This document shows, piece after piece, positions 39,765 through 49,614 of a stretch of DNA of 52,558 nucleotides; positions within the stretch are counted from its first letter, which is position 1, and each line of letters begins with the position of its first letter. The notes below the pieces were generated by a model. It was given only the letters and a program-made list of their open reading frames with translations. It made no database searches and had not been told where the DNA came from. Location: NCBI RefSeq assembly GCF_000423525.1, contig NZ_AUID01000020.1, positions 1-52,558 on the forward strand. Reading direction: 5' to 3'. Source of the DNA: Proteocatella sphenisci DSM 23131 (GTDB lineage: Bacteria; Bacillota; Clostridia; Peptostreptococcales; Filifactoraceae). The translations under genes and the position numbers were made by a program.

Positions 39765-42413
39765 ATGGCTAATTTATCAACTACTTATAGCCCTAAAGAT
39801 TTTGAAGACAGAATCTATAAGATGTGGGAGGATGGAAAATATTTCAGTGCAAAACCTGATGCAACGAAGGAACCTTTCAGCATTGTTCTTCCGCCACCAA
39901 ACATAACTGGACAGCTCCATATGGGTCACGCTCTGGATCATACTCTTCAAGATATTCTCATAAGGCAAAAGCGAATGGACGGATATAATACACTTTGGCA
40001 ACCGGGTACTGACCATGCTTCCATAGCAACAGAAGTTAAAGTTGTGGAGAGAATAAGAGAGCAAGAAGGCAAGTCAAAAGAAGAACTCGGAAGAGATGAA
40101 TTCCTAAAAAGAGCCTGGGCGTGGAAAGAGGAGTTTGGTGGAAGAATTGTTGACCAGATGAAAAAACTTGGAGATTCATGTGACTGGGAAAAAGAGCGCT
40201 TTACCATGGATGAGGGCTGCAACAAGTCTGTAACTGAATTTTTTGTAAAGTTATATGAAGATGGAAATATTTATAGAGGGAATCGAATCATAAACTGGTG
40301 TATAGACTGCAAAACGTCTCTTTCTGATGCAGAAGTTGACCATGGAGAAGTAGAAGGCAAATTCTACCACTTCTACTACCCTGTTAAGGATTCTGATGAA
40401 AAACTTGAAGTTGCTACTACAAGACCAGAAACGATACTTGGAGATACTGCAGTGGCTGTAAATCCAGATGATGAAAGATACAGTCATCTTATTGGGAAAA
40501 CCCTTATAGTTCCATATGTAAACCGTGAAATAGAAGTTATAGCGGATAGTTATGTAGATATGGAATTTGGAACAGGTGTGGTAAAAATAACTCCAGCGCA
40601 TGATCCAAATGACTTTGAAATTGGCCAAAGACATATGCTAAAGCAAATTATAGTTATGGATGAGCTTGGAAAGATGAATGAAAATGCTGGAAAATATGAA
40701 GGCATGACAAGAGAAGAGTGTAGAAAAGCCATAATTGAAGATTTAGAAAAAGACGGACTTATGGCATCTATAAAGGACCATGTTCATAATGTTGGTCATT
40801 GCTACAGATGTAATACTGTAGTAGAACCAAGACTCTCAAAGCAATGGTTTGTAAGAATGGAAAACCTTGCCAGACCTGCCATAGACGCCCTTGAGAATAA
40901 AGATTTTGAACTTATTCCAGACAAATTTGACAAGATATATTACAACTGGTTGAATAATATCAGAGACTGGTGCATATCAAGACAACTTTGGTGGGGACAC
41001 AGAATACCCGCTTATTACTGCCAGGAGTGTGACGAGATAGTGGTATCAAGAAAAATGCCATTAATTTGTCCCAAGTGCAAGTCTTCACATTTTGTTCAAG
41101 ACGAAGATGTCCTTGATACATGGTTTTCATCAGCGCTATGGCCATTTAGTACTTTAAACTGGCCTGAAGACAGTGCGATGCTAAGACATTTTTATCCTAC
41201 AAGCGTACTTGTAACAGGTTATGATATTATATTCTTCTGGGTAATAAGAATGGTCTTTTCAGGCCTTTACACTATGGATGAAGTTCCTTTTAAACATGTT
41301 CTTATTCATGGGCTTGTAAGAGATTCACAAGGAAGAAAAATGAGTAAATCCCTTGGAAACGGGATTGATCCTCTGGAAGTAATTGAAGAATATGGTGCAG
41401 ATGCTCTGAGATTTACACTTGCTACAGGGAATTCACCAGGAAACGACATGAGATTTTATGTAGAAAGAGTAGAAGCTTCCAGAAATTTTGCAAATAAGAT
41501 ATGGAATGCTTCAAGATTTATATTCATGAACCTTGAGAGCTTTGGAGACAAAGAAATTTCAAAAGAAAGAGCTATGAACAACCTTGAGCTGTCTGACAAG
41601 TGGATTATATCAAAGGCAAACAAAGTTGCCAGAGATGTAACGGAAAATATAGACAAGTTTGAGCTTGGCCTTGCTGCTGAAAAAATCTATGATTTTGCAT
41701 GGTCTCAGTTTTGTGACTGGTATATTGAGATGGTTAAGCCAAGACTTTATGGTGATGATGAAGAGGCCAAAAACGCGGCGCTTTATACATTGACATATGT
41801 ACTTGAAAAAATTCTAAAACTTCTTCATCCTTTCATGCCATTTATAACAGAAGAAATATACTCATATCTTGGAAAAGAAGAAAAAATAATTGTAGTCCAG
41901 TGGCCACATTATGACGAAAATGAAAATTACGAAAAAGAAGAGCATCAGATGGAAATAGTAATGGAAGCCGTTAGATTGATAAGAAACTCAAGATCTGAAA
42001 TGAACGTGCCTCCATCTAAAAAAGCTACTGTTATGGTAGTTTCTGATGGAGAAGTAAGAGAAGCCATACAAGTGGCAAAGATATATATCAAGACCCTGGC
42101 TTCAGCTTCGGATGTGGAATTTATAAACGAAGCATCGATTCCTGAAGACGCAGTAAGTATCGTTATGGATGGAGCAAAACTTTTCCTTCCTCTTGCTGAA
42201 CTTATAGATTTTGAAAAAGAGATAGAGAGACTAGAAAAAGAAAAATCAAAGCAAGAAGGTGAAATAAAAAGAGCAATAGGAAAACTTAACAATCAAGGCT
42301 TCCTTGCAAAAGCACCACAGAGCCTAGTTGATGAAGAGACAGCGAAGAAAGAAAAACACGAAGAAATGCTAGCTTCAGTTAACGAGAGAATTATGCAGCT
42401 TAAGAAAAAATAA
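39765..42413 (+). CDS. valS: Valine--tRNA ligase
   Basis: A class I synthetase that charges tRNA-Val and edits threonyl-tRNA-Val. It has 882 residues. The HIGH equivalent HMGHALDHT is near 52 and KMSKSLGNGIDP near 525. The editing domain covers about 190-350 (TTRPETILGDTAVAVNP). The zinc-like cysteines in CQECDEIV and CPKCKSS lie in the catalytic insertion. The C-terminal coiled coil (EKEIERLEKEKSKQEGEIKR) is near 815-835. ATG 39765 follows TTGGAGGT; a TTG four codons earlier overlaps that site. Confidence 0.98.
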   Translation: MANLSTTYSPKDFEDRIYKMWEDGKYFSAKPDATKEPFSIVLPPPNITGQLHMGHALDHTLQDILIRQKRMDGYNTLWQPGTDHASIATEVKVVERIREQEGKSKEELGRDEFLKRAWAWKEEFGGRIVDQMKKLGDSCDWEKERFTMDEGCNKSVTEFFVKLYEDGNIYRGNRIINWCIDCKTSLSDAEVDHGEVEGKFYHFYYPVKDSDEKLEVATTRPETILGDTAVAVNPDDERYSHLIGKTLIVPYVNREIEVIADSYVDMEFGTGVVKITPAHDPNDFEIGQRHMLKQIIVMDELGKMNENAGKYEGMTREECRKAIIEDLEKDGLMASIKDHVHNVGHCYRCNTVVEPRLSKQWFVRMENLARPAIDALENKDFELIPDKFDKIYYNWLNNIRDWCISRQLWWGHRIPAYYCQECDEIVVSRKMPLICPKCKSSHFVQDEDVLDTWFSSALWPFSTLNWPEDSAMLRHFYPTSVLVTGYDIIFFWVIRMVFSGLYTMDEVPFKHVLIHGLVRDSQGRKMSKSLGNGIDPLEVIEEYGADALRFTLATGNSPGNDMRFYVERVEASRNFANKIWNASRFIFMNLESFGDKEISKERAMNNLELSDKWIISKANKVARDVTENIDKFELGLAAEKIYDFAWSQFCDWYIEMVKPRLYGDDEEAKNAALYTLTYVLEKILKLLHPFMPFITEEIYSYLGKEEKIIVVQWPHYDENENYEKEEHQMEIVMEAVRLIRNSRSEMNVPPSKKATVMVVSDGEVREAIQVAKIYIKTLASASDVEFINEASIPEDAVSIVMDGAKLFLPLAELIDFEKEIERLEKEKSKQEGEIKRAIGKLNNQGFLAKAPQSLVDEETAKKEKHEEMLASVNERIMQLKKK

Positions 42414-42478
42414 TAAAATTTAATTAGTGTTAACAATTTTAATTTAAATGAAAGATATGATTAAAGGAGTATTTTAAA

Positions 42479-42664
42479 ATGCCAATAGTACAGGTAGAGC
42501 TTTTAAAAGGAAGAACAGTAGAACAAAAAAGAGCTATGATCGAAAAGGTAACTGCAGCAATATGTGAGACAACAAACTGTCCTGCTGAAGCGGTGAGCAT
42601 AATAATAAGAGAAATGGAAAAGGAAAACTACGCGCATGCGGGCGTTTTACAATGTGACAAATAA
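42479..42664 (+). CDS. 4-oxalocrotonate tautomerase family protein
   Basis: A 61-residue tautomerase-superfamily monomer expected to form hexamers. The catalytic proline follows the initiator methionine (MPIVQVELLKGRTVEQK). It contains an internal arginine in the SIIIREM segment and the usual VEQKRAMIEKVTAAI helix. The physiological substrate of such stand-alone proteins in Firmicutes is mostly unknown. AAAGGAG lies upstream. It sits between two tRNA synthetase operons with no evident functional link. Confidence 0.92.
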   Translation: MPIVQVELLKGRTVEQKRAMIEKVTAAICETTNCPAEAVSIIIREMEKENYAHAGVLQCDK

Positions 42665-42683
42665 TATCTGAGAGGTGAAAGAA

Positions 42684-43703
42684 TTGAAAGAAAGATTAGA
42701 AAACCTTAGAAAAGCTGCAATAGACCAGCTTAAGGAAGCAGGAAGCCTTGACAGAGTTGAGGAAATTAGAATTAATTTTCTGGGAAAGAAAAATGAACTG
42801 GCTAACCTCATGAAAGAGATGGGGAAACTACCATCTGACATAAGACCTGAAATGGGAAAAGTAGCAAACGAAGTGAGAACTGAGATTGAGAATTTTATTG
42901 AAAACAAAAAAATAGAATTTAAGGAAATACTCCTTAATGAAAAACTAGAAAAAGAATCAATAGATGTAACAATACCTGTAGATGTAAGATTTGTCGGGAA
43001 AATGCATCCTATAACACTTGTTATATCTGAAATTGAGAAGATATTCATGTCCATGGGATTCTCTATAGAAGAGGGTCCTGAGGTTGATACTGTGGCAAAC
43101 AACTTTGACAGGCTCAATGCGCCAAAATATCATCCATCAAGAGAAATGAGCGATACTTTTTATTTTACAGAGGATCTTTTGCTTAGAACTCAGACCTCAA
43201 CAGTTCAGGCAAGAACTATGATGAGAGATAAGCCCCCTATAAGAATGATTTCGCCTGGAAGATGTTTCAGATATGATACTCCAGATGCTACCCATTCGCC
43301 TATGTTTCACCAGATAGAAGGCCTTGTTGTGGCAGAAAACATAACACTTGCAAACCTTAAATCTACTCTTGAGACGTTTGTATCGATGTTTTTTGGAGAC
43401 GATATAAAGACTAAATTCAGACCCCATAACTTCCCTTTTACAGAGCCTAGCGCAGAAGTTGATGTTACGTGCTTTAAATGTAACGGAAAAGGCTGCAGCA
43501 TATGCAAGGGAGAAGGCTGGATAGAAATTCTGGGAGCTGGAATGGTGCACCCTAATGTTCTTGAAAACTGTGGCATAGATTCAAAAAAATACACAGGCTT
43601 TGCTTTTGGAATGGGAGTAGAAAGAATAGCAATGCTCAAGTATGGAATAGAAGATATCAGACTGCTTTATGAAAATGACAGCAGATTCTTGTCACAATTT
43701 TAA
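42684..43703 (+). CDS. pheS: Phenylalanine--tRNA ligase alpha subunit
   Basis: The catalytic subunit of the heterotetrameric PheRS. It has 339 residues: an N-terminal coiled coil (about 1-85), then the class II core with HPxxxxxDTFY-like KYHPSREMSDTFYF near 150, MISPGRCFRYDTPDATHSPM near 190, and motif 3 GFAFGMGVERIAMLKYGI near 305. TTG 42684 is chosen because GAGAGGTG is correctly spaced; a GTG three codons earlier is inside that site. pheT follows after 14 bases. No T-box is visible upstream. Confidence 0.97.
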   Translation: MKERLENLRKAAIDQLKEAGSLDRVEEIRINFLGKKNELANLMKEMGKLPSDIRPEMGKVANEVRTEIENFIENKKIEFKEILLNEKLEKESIDVTIPVDVRFVGKMHPITLVISEIEKIFMSMGFSIEEGPEVDTVANNFDRLNAPKYHPSREMSDTFYFTEDLLLRTQTSTVQARTMMRDKPPIRMISPGRCFRYDTPDATHSPMFHQIEGLVVAENITLANLKSTLETFVSMFFGDDIKTKFRPHNFPFTEPSAEVDVTCFKCNGKGCSICKGEGWIEILGAGMVHPNVLENCGIDSKKYTGFAFGMGVERIAMLKYGIEDIRLLYENDSRFLSQF

Positions 43704-43717
43704 TTGGAGGTGCAAAA

Positions 43718-46099
43718 TTGAAAGTATCATTAAAATGGCTTAGAGATTATGTGGATATAAATAAGGACGTCAAGACTTTTGCTGATATGATGACTATGTC
43801 AGGCACAAAGTCTGAGGCAATAGAATTTCTTGGAGAAGAGATAGAGAATGTAGTTACGGGTAAAATTGTTTCAATAGAAGAACATCCAGACGCAGAAAAG
43901 CTCATAGTTACTCAGATAGACATCGGGAAAGAAGAACTTTTACAGATTGTTACAGGAGCAAAGAATGTATCAGTAGGAGACTATGTACCTGTAGCGCTTC
44001 ATGGATCAAAGCTGCCTGGCGGAATAAAAATAAAAAATGGAAAACTTAGAGGAGTTGCTTCAAATGGAATGCTCTGTTCCAACGAAGAACTCAACATAGA
44101 TTCAAAGTATATAGATGAAAAATCAAAAGATGGGATACTTCTTCTTCATGAGGTAGAAACAGGTAAAGACATAAGAGAAGTACTTCTGCTTAATGATGCA
44201 ATTGTTGAATTTGAGCTGACTGCAAACAGACCTGACTGCCAGTCTATGATGGGAATTGCATACGAAGCCGCGGCAACTCTGGGAATAAAGGCAAATATAC
44301 CTGTGCCAGAGGTTAAGGCTGAGACGGATGCAGACGTGAGAATATCTGTAGATGTTGAAGATGAATGTCTTTGCCCAAGATACATGCTTCGTGAGATAAG
44401 AGATATAAAGATATGTCCTTCTCCATATTGGATGCAAAGAAGGCTTATAGAATATGGCATGAGACCTATAAACAACATTGTAGACATCACTAACTATGTT
44501 ATGATTGAATACGGTCAGCCACTTCATGCATTTGATGCAGAAAAAATACAGTCGGGTAAAATTCTTGTAAGAAGAGCTCATGAAGGCGAAAAACTGACAA
44601 CTCTGGATGCTATACAAAGAACCCTGGATACAGATATGCTTCTTATAACAGATGGAAAACAGCCAATAGGCATAGCCGGAGTTATGGGTGGATTCAATAC
44701 AGAGATAGATGCAAATACAAAAAATATAGTTATTGAGAGTGCACTTTTTGATGCTGACAGCATAAGACTTACATCTAGAAGACTGGGCCTGAGATCTGAG
44801 GCATCTTCTAAATATGAAAAAGGCATAGATATATTAAGGCCAAATCTTGCACTTGACAGAGCATGTCAGCTTATTGAAGAATTAGGATACGGATCTGTTT
44901 GCAGCGGCATAGTAGATACAATGAAAACGGAATTTGTACCTGCAATTATCCAAACTACTTTTTCAAATATAAATGGGCTTATGGGAACCGAGTTAAGTAT
45001 ATCAGATATAACTGATATACTCCAAAGTCTTAATTTTGAATGTTTAGTGGAAGGGGACAATATAAAAGTAACAGTTCCTCATTACAGACTGGACATGGCA
45101 ATAGCAGATGATATTGTAGAAGAAGTGGCAAGGATATACGGTTACAATAATATAGAATCAAAACCTATATACGCAGAAGTTACTCAGGCAAGAAAAAGCA
45201 AAGACAGACAGTTTGAAGATATTTTAAAATCCCTTGCTATGAATAATGGACTTACTGAGGTTTCAACATACTCTTTCGTGAGCCCAAAAGGACTTGAAAA
45301 ATCTAACATTACAGATATGAAATATCATAATTTCCTTAAGCTTCTCAATCCTCTTGGAGAAGAGACCTCTGTTATGAGAACAAGTCTTATCCCAGAGATG
45401 CTGGATGTAATGTACACAAATACCTCAAGAAAAAATGATGAATTTGCAGCATTTGAATATGGAAATACATTCTTTATGTCAGAAGAAGATAAACTGCCTG
45501 AAGAAGCAAAGGCCATGGTAGCAGCAGCTTATGGAAAAGCAGAAGAATTTTTCATTATGAAGGCAAGGCTTGAAGGAATACTGAAGGGGCTTGGCTTGAA
45601 AGAATATGAATATGTACCTGAAAAAACAAACAGAGTTTTCCATCCGGGCAGATGCGCAAATGTTGTAGCAGATGGCAAGAATATAGCTGTTATAGGAGAA
45701 ATTCATCCAGCAGTACTGGAAAATTATGGTATCAAAAAGAGAATTTATCTTTTTGAGATATTCGTTGATGAGGTAAAATCTGTATCCAATACAGAGATAA
45801 TATATAGTCAGATACCTAAATACCCAACGGTGTTAAGAGATATAGCACTTGTTGTCGATAAAGACGTGTATGTAAATGAAATTGAAAAGGTCATCAGAAA
45901 AAATGGCAAGAAGCTGCTTGAAGAAGTGAAGCTCTTTGATATCTTTGAAGGAGCTCAGATAGGAAGCGATAAAAAATCTGTGGCATATTCATTGAAATTT
46001 AGAGCTGCTGACAGAACACTGACTGATGAAGAAATTAATCCTGTAATAGAAAAAATACTTCTTCAGCTGGAAATTGAATGTAACGCAAATCTTAGATAA
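43718..46099 (+). CDS. pheT: Phenylalanine--tRNA ligase beta subunit
   Basis: The large PheRS subunit, 793 residues. It has an N-terminal tRNA-binding OB domain (about 40-150), a B3/B4 editing domain (about 205-380; ELTANRPDCQSMMGIAYE precedes it), B5 domains (about 400-480), a catalytic-like core, and a C-terminal anticodon-binding FDX-ACB domain (YPTVLRDIALVVDKDV, about 705-720). TTG 43718 has GGAGGTG upstream. Co-transcribed with pheS. Confidence 0.97.
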   Translation: MKVSLKWLRDYVDINKDVKTFADMMTMSGTKSEAIEFLGEEIENVVTGKIVSIEEHPDAEKLIVTQIDIGKEELLQIVTGAKNVSVGDYVPVALHGSKLPGGIKIKNGKLRGVASNGMLCSNEELNIDSKYIDEKSKDGILLLHEVETGKDIREVLLLNDAIVEFELTANRPDCQSMMGIAYEAAATLGIKANIPVPEVKAETDADVRISVDVEDECLCPRYMLREIRDIKICPSPYWMQRRLIEYGMRPINNIVDITNYVMIEYGQPLHAFDAEKIQSGKILVRRAHEGEKLTTLDAIQRTLDTDMLLITDGKQPIGIAGVMGGFNTEIDANTKNIVIESALFDADSIRLTSRRLGLRSEASSKYEKGIDILRPNLALDRACQLIEELGYGSVCSGIVDTMKTEFVPAIIQTTFSNINGLMGTELSISDITDILQSLNFECLVEGDNIKVTVPHYRLDMAIADDIVEEVARIYGYNNIESKPIYAEVTQARKSKDRQFEDILKSLAMNNGLTEVSTYSFVSPKGLEKSNITDMKYHNFLKLLNPLGEETSVMRTSLIPEMLDVMYTNTSRKNDEFAAFEYGNTFFMSEEDKLPEEAKAMVAAAYGKAEEFFIMKARLEGILKGLGLKEYEYVPEKTNRVFHPGRCANVVADGKNIAVIGEIHPAVLENYGIKKRIYLFEIFVDEVKSVSNTEIIYSQIPKYPTVLRDIALVVDKDVYVNEIEKVIRKNGKKLLEEVKLFDIFEGAQIGSDKKSVAYSLKFRAADRTLTDEEINPVIEKILLQLEIECNANLR

Positions 46100-46189
46100 A
46101 GCAAATATGATTTACGTCTCATGTTTACGGGTATAAAATAGATGGAATTTATAGATGTTTTATATGTAACATAACGGGAGGGGATTTGC

Positions 46190-46591
46190 ATGTCAATATT
46201 TGACAAAGTCAATAAGATGGCAAGAAATGTCACCGAAAAAGCTACCGAAGCAATGGAGGTTACACGACTTAATACAAAGGTAGGAGAGGAAAATCGCAAC
46301 ATACTCGAATACCAGAAAAAAATCGGAGAAATAATCTGGAATAAGTTTGAAGCGGGCGAAGTGCTTTCTCCTGAATTAGCAGAAGTATGTGAAAATATTA
46401 AAAACAGTAAAGGCGTAATAGCCGGAATAATGAACGACATTCAAAAGCTTAAGGATGAAGTGGATCCGTCAGAATCACCTGCAGCACCATCAGAATCGTC
46501 GGCAGAAGCTAAAGGAGTTGTATGCCCTGCATGTGGGGCGGCTAATACTGAAGAAACAAAATTTTGTGGAGAATGTGGAGCCAAGCTTTAA
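46190..46591 (+). CDS. Small coiled-coil protein with C-terminal zinc ribbon
   Basis: A 133-residue protein of unknown function. The N-terminal 90 residues form amphipathic, probably coiled-coil helices (MSIFDKVNKMARNVTEKATEA). A low-complexity linker of S, A, P and E follows (about 95-108). The C-terminus is a zinc-ribbon of the CPACGA...CGECGAKL type (about 112-133), with four cysteines in two pairs. It looks like the zinc-ribbon proteins scattered through Clostridia. It has GGGAGGGG upstream and a strong terminator downstream, so it is probably a single-gene unit. Confidence 0.8.
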   Translation: MSIFDKVNKMARNVTEKATEAMEVTRLNTKVGEENRNILEYQKKIGEIIWNKFEAGEVLSPELAEVCENIKNSKGVIAGIMNDIQKLKDEVDPSESPAAPSESSAEAKGVVCPACGAANTEETKFCGECGAKL

Positions 46592-46620
46592 CAAGTTTTT
46601 TAAAGATAATAAATATCAAA

Positions 46621-46659
46621 AAAAGTCAGGGCTGATTGATATAATCAGTCCTGACTTTT
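46621..46659. terminator. Bidirectional terminator between the zinc-ribbon gene and nrdG
   Basis: AAAAGTCAGG with CTGATT pairs with AATCAG and CCTGACTTTT, across a G-U and a five-base loop. A- and T-runs on the two sides fit convergent genes. Confidence 0.9.
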
Positions 46660-46666
46660 GAAATTC

Positions 46667-47167
46667 CTATTCAGAACCGAACTCTACTATGGTGTGATTT
46701 TTATTGGATTCATGAACGTCTATGATCCTCTGATTTAAAGAACCTCTGAATTTAAGTGTCAGGTCTTTTTTGCTCTCCACATAGGGCCCATCTACAAGTA
46801 TATCTGTAAATACCAAAAGTCTCATATAGTCTATATCGGTTTTTGAAATTTCATGGATTTCTTCAAATGTATAGCCGGTGTATGTCATAATATTTAAATC
46901 CCTTGATTTTATTTCAGCAGCCAGATCTGCAAATTCACCAGCCTGACAAAAGGGTTCGCCACCTGAAAACGTAACCCCACTAAGGAGAGGATTTTTCTCT
47001 ATTTCAGTCATTATTTCAGCCGAATCAATAACGAATCCACCTTCAAAATCATGAGTTTGTGGATTGTGGCATCCGTGACATTTGTGAGGACATCCCTGAC
47101 CAAAGACAACAAACCTTATCCCTGGACCGTTGACTATGGATTCTCTTATTATGCCTGCGATTTTCAT
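46667..47167 (-). CDS. nrdG: Anaerobic ribonucleotide reductase activating protein NrdG
   Basis: A radical SAM activase that installs the glycyl radical on NrdD. It has 166 residues. The cluster motif CPHKCHGC (CxxxCxxC) lies near 26-33, followed by HNPQTHDFEGG. The SAM-binding GVTFSGGEPFCQ is near 64-75. Its start overlaps the nrdD stop by four bases (ATGA), so the two are translated together. Confidence 0.96.
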   Translation of the reverse strand: MKIAGIIRESIVNGPGIRFVVFGQGCPHKCHGCHNPQTHDFEGGFVIDSAEIMTEIEKNPLLSGVTFSGGEPFCQAGEFADLAAEIKSRDLNIMTYTGYTFEEIHEISKTDIDYMRLLVFTDILVDGPYVESKKDLTLKFRGSLNQRIIDVHESNKNHTIVEFGSE

Positions 47168-49503
47168 AATATCTCCATTTTTCTTTCTGATGATGCATCC
47201 ATATGTTTTACTCTCTGGCTTTCTTCGGCTTTTTTTGCATCATTGAATCGATTAACAGTACCTACAAGGTAACCAGTAATTCTTCTGATTCTTTCAAATG
47301 GAATATCAGCAGATTCGCTTCTCTTGCACTTAGGACACACTTCGCCGATTACACCGGTATAGCCGCACTCGGGGTCTCTATCGACAGGATGATTTATAGA
47401 GCCATAACCTATTCCAGCTTCTTTCATGGCTTTTATAACCGATTCAAAAGCTTCAAGATTATTGGAAGGATCTCCATTCATCTCTACATAAGTTATATGG
47501 CCACCGTTTGTGAGTTCATGATAAGGGGCCTCAAGTCTTATTTTATCAAAGGCTGTTATGTTGTAATGTACAGGAATGTGGAATGAATTTGTATAGTATT
47601 CCCTGTCTGTTACTCCTGGTATTTCTCCATATTTTTTTCTGTCCATCCTGACAAATCTTCCTGAAAGACCTTCGGCAGGAGTAGCTATAAGTGAAAAATT
47701 AAGTTTATATCTTTTTGCTGCTTCGTCTGTTTTTTCTCTCATGCGGCTAATTATTTTCAGGCCAAGTTCCTGAGCATCTGCAGATTCTCCATGATGAGAT
47801 CCAGTAAGTGCTTTGAGAGCCTCTGCCAGACCAATAAATCCTACCGTAAGGGTGCCGTGTCTAATAACCTCTCTTATGGAATCTTCGGGCTTTAGTTTAT
47901 CGCTGTCCAGCCAGATGCCTTGACCCATCAGGAAAGGAAAGTTCTTTGATTTTTTATTGCACTGTATTTCGAATCTTTCGAGGAGCTGATCTATTACAAG
48001 CTCGGTTTTTATATCAAGTTCATAAAAAAAATCTTCTATATTTCGCTCGTTCTTTATAGCAATTCTCGGAAGATTTACAGATGTAAAGCTAAGATTTCCC
48101 CGTCCGCTTACAATTTCTCTTGAAGGATCATATTTATTTGCCATTACTCTTGTTCGGCACCCCATGTATGCTACTTCGGTTTCAGGGGTTCCTTTGTAAA
48201 AGCTTGCATTAAACGAAGCATCAATAAATGAAAAATTTGGAAACAGTCTTTTAGCACTGACTCTGCATGCAAGTTTGAAAAGGTCGTAGTTGGGATCTGA
48301 GGAGTTGTAATTAATGCCTTCCTTCACCTTGAATATGTGTATTGGGAATATAGGTGTTTCTTCATTGCCGAGGCCTTTTTCAGTTGCAAGGAGTATGTTT
48401 TTAATTATCATTCTTCCCTCGCTTGACGTATCCATTCCGTAGTTGATTGAACTGAAAGGAATTTGGGCACCCGCTCTGCTGTGCATGGTGTTTAGATTGT
48501 GAACAAGTGATTCCATGGCCTGATAACAAGCTCTGTCAGTTTCTGCAAGTGCTTTTTTTAGAACAAAATCCTGTATCTTTAATGCATTTACGGTTCCGAA
48601 ATTTTCTTTAAGGAATTCGGCTTCTTTATCCTGATAGGCACTATCTGCAGAAAGTTCAGGTACAAGATTAAATTTATTTTTTATATCAGACATCATATTT
48701 TTGACAAAGATCTCGGCATCATCAAACTCACACAGCAGCATAATTGCTTTTTCCAGGTTTTGTCGGTAAAGTCTTGCGTATGTTTTGCTTACTCCCTTTG
48801 AAAGGGCATAATCAAAATTTGGGATACTCTGACCCCCGTGCTGGTCATTTTGGTTAGACTGTATAGCAATGCATGTGAGTGCAGAGTAACTTGATATGTC
48901 GTTAGGCTCTCTAAGAAAACCGTGGCCTGTAGAAAATCCCTTTGCAAATAATTTTTCCAAATCTATCTGACAGCAGGTGGTAGTAAGTGTCAAAAAATCC
49001 AGATCATGTATATGAATATCGCCGTTTTCGTGAGCATTGGAATGAGACCGGTTAAGTACATGCGTAGTATAAAACTGCTTGGCGCCTTCTGACCCATATT
49101 TAAGCATGGTACCCATTGCGGTATCGCCATCTATATTGGCATTTTCTCTTTTTGTATCATTTTCACTGGAATCCTTAAATGTGAGTCCTTCGTAGATTTT
49201 CATAAGGTGTGTATTTTTCTCTCTTATTCTGGTTCGCTCTGCTCTATAGAGTATGTATTCTTTTGCAGTTTTTGCATGTCCAGTTTCAATAAGGGTTTTT
49301 TCTACAGCATCTTGTATTTCTTCTACACTGGGAAGCTTTATATCTTTTTTGCTAAGGTAGGAGACAACGTCTTTTGAAAGCTCCATAGATGTGTGGTAAT
49401 CTTGTCCTCCTACGGCCTTGGCCGACTTATATATGGCTGTGGCGATTCTTTCGATATTAAATTCTACTGTTCTTCCATCTCTTTTTATAATTTTCTGGAA
49501 CAT
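47164..49503 (-). CDS. nrdD: Anaerobic ribonucleoside-triphosphate reductase NrdD
   Basis: Class III, oxygen-sensitive enzyme making deoxyribonucleotides. It has 779 residues. An ATP-cone domain is at about 3-92. The catalytic barrel includes the active-site region around HDLDFLTLTTTCCQIDLEKL (about 166-185). The C-terminal zinc site has CGYTGVIGEVCPKC (about 722-735). The glycyl radical loop is RITGYLVGT (about 744-752). nrdG follows immediately. The promoter region carries regulatory sites described separately. Confidence 0.97.
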   Translation of the reverse strand: MFQKIIKRDGRTVEFNIERIATAIYKSAKAVGGQDYHTSMELSKDVVSYLSKKDIKLPSVEEIQDAVEKTLIETGHAKTAKEYILYRAERTRIREKNTHLMKIYEGLTFKDSSENDTKRENANIDGDTAMGTMLKYGSEGAKQFYTTHVLNRSHSNAHENGDIHIHDLDFLTLTTTCCQIDLEKLFAKGFSTGHGFLREPNDISSYSALTCIAIQSNQNDQHGGQSIPNFDYALSKGVSKTYARLYRQNLEKAIMLLCEFDDAEIFVKNMMSDIKNKFNLVPELSADSAYQDKEAEFLKENFGTVNALKIQDFVLKKALAETDRACYQAMESLVHNLNTMHSRAGAQIPFSSINYGMDTSSEGRMIIKNILLATEKGLGNEETPIFPIHIFKVKEGINYNSSDPNYDLFKLACRVSAKRLFPNFSFIDASFNASFYKGTPETEVAYMGCRTRVMANKYDPSREIVSGRGNLSFTSVNLPRIAIKNERNIEDFFYELDIKTELVIDQLLERFEIQCNKKSKNFPFLMGQGIWLDSDKLKPEDSIREVIRHGTLTVGFIGLAEALKALTGSHHGESADAQELGLKIISRMREKTDEAAKRYKLNFSLIATPAEGLSGRFVRMDRKKYGEIPGVTDREYYTNSFHIPVHYNITAFDKIRLEAPYHELTNGGHITYVEMNGDPSNNLEAFESVIKAMKEAGIGYGSINHPVDRDPECGYTGVIGEVCPKCKRSESADIPFERIRRITGYLVGTVNRFNDAKKAEESQRVKHMDASSERKMEIL

Positions 49504-49519
49504 AATCCTATCCCTTTCT

Positions 49520-49535
49520 ATACAATATATAGTGG
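49520..49535 (-). promoter_or_regulatory. NrdR-like box in the nrdD leader
   Basis: The minus strand reads CCACTATATATTGTAT, close to the NrdR box consensus (ACACTATATATTGTGT-like). A weaker match containing GTATATAATC lies about 33 bases upstream, overlapping the -10. Paired NrdR boxes about three helical turns apart are the usual arrangement for repression of ribonucleotide reductase genes. Confidence 0.55.
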
Positions 49536-49556
49536 TAATGCTTCTCGATAATTAAG

Positions 49557-49589
49557 ATTATATACCGTATGTTGAAAATGATCAACATA
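49557..49589 (-). promoter_or_regulatory. nrdD promoter with FNR-like palindrome over the -35
   Basis: On the minus strand TTGATC (49580-49585) and consensus TATAAT (49557-49562) are 17 bases apart. The -35 lies inside an inverted repeat, TATGTTGA (49568-49575) with TCAACATA (49582-49589), separated by six bases. Its core reads TTGATCATTTTCAA on the minus strand and matches TTGAT-N4-ATCAA at 9 of 10 positions, the site of FNR/CRP-family regulators. Confidence 0.6.
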
Positions 49590-49614
49590 TTTATTACTAA
49601 TTAAAATAAAAAAA

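Noticed and set aside
42414-42683. A T-box ahead of pheS
   Set aside because: No TGGNACCGCG-type core or terminator pair is present between valS and pheS.
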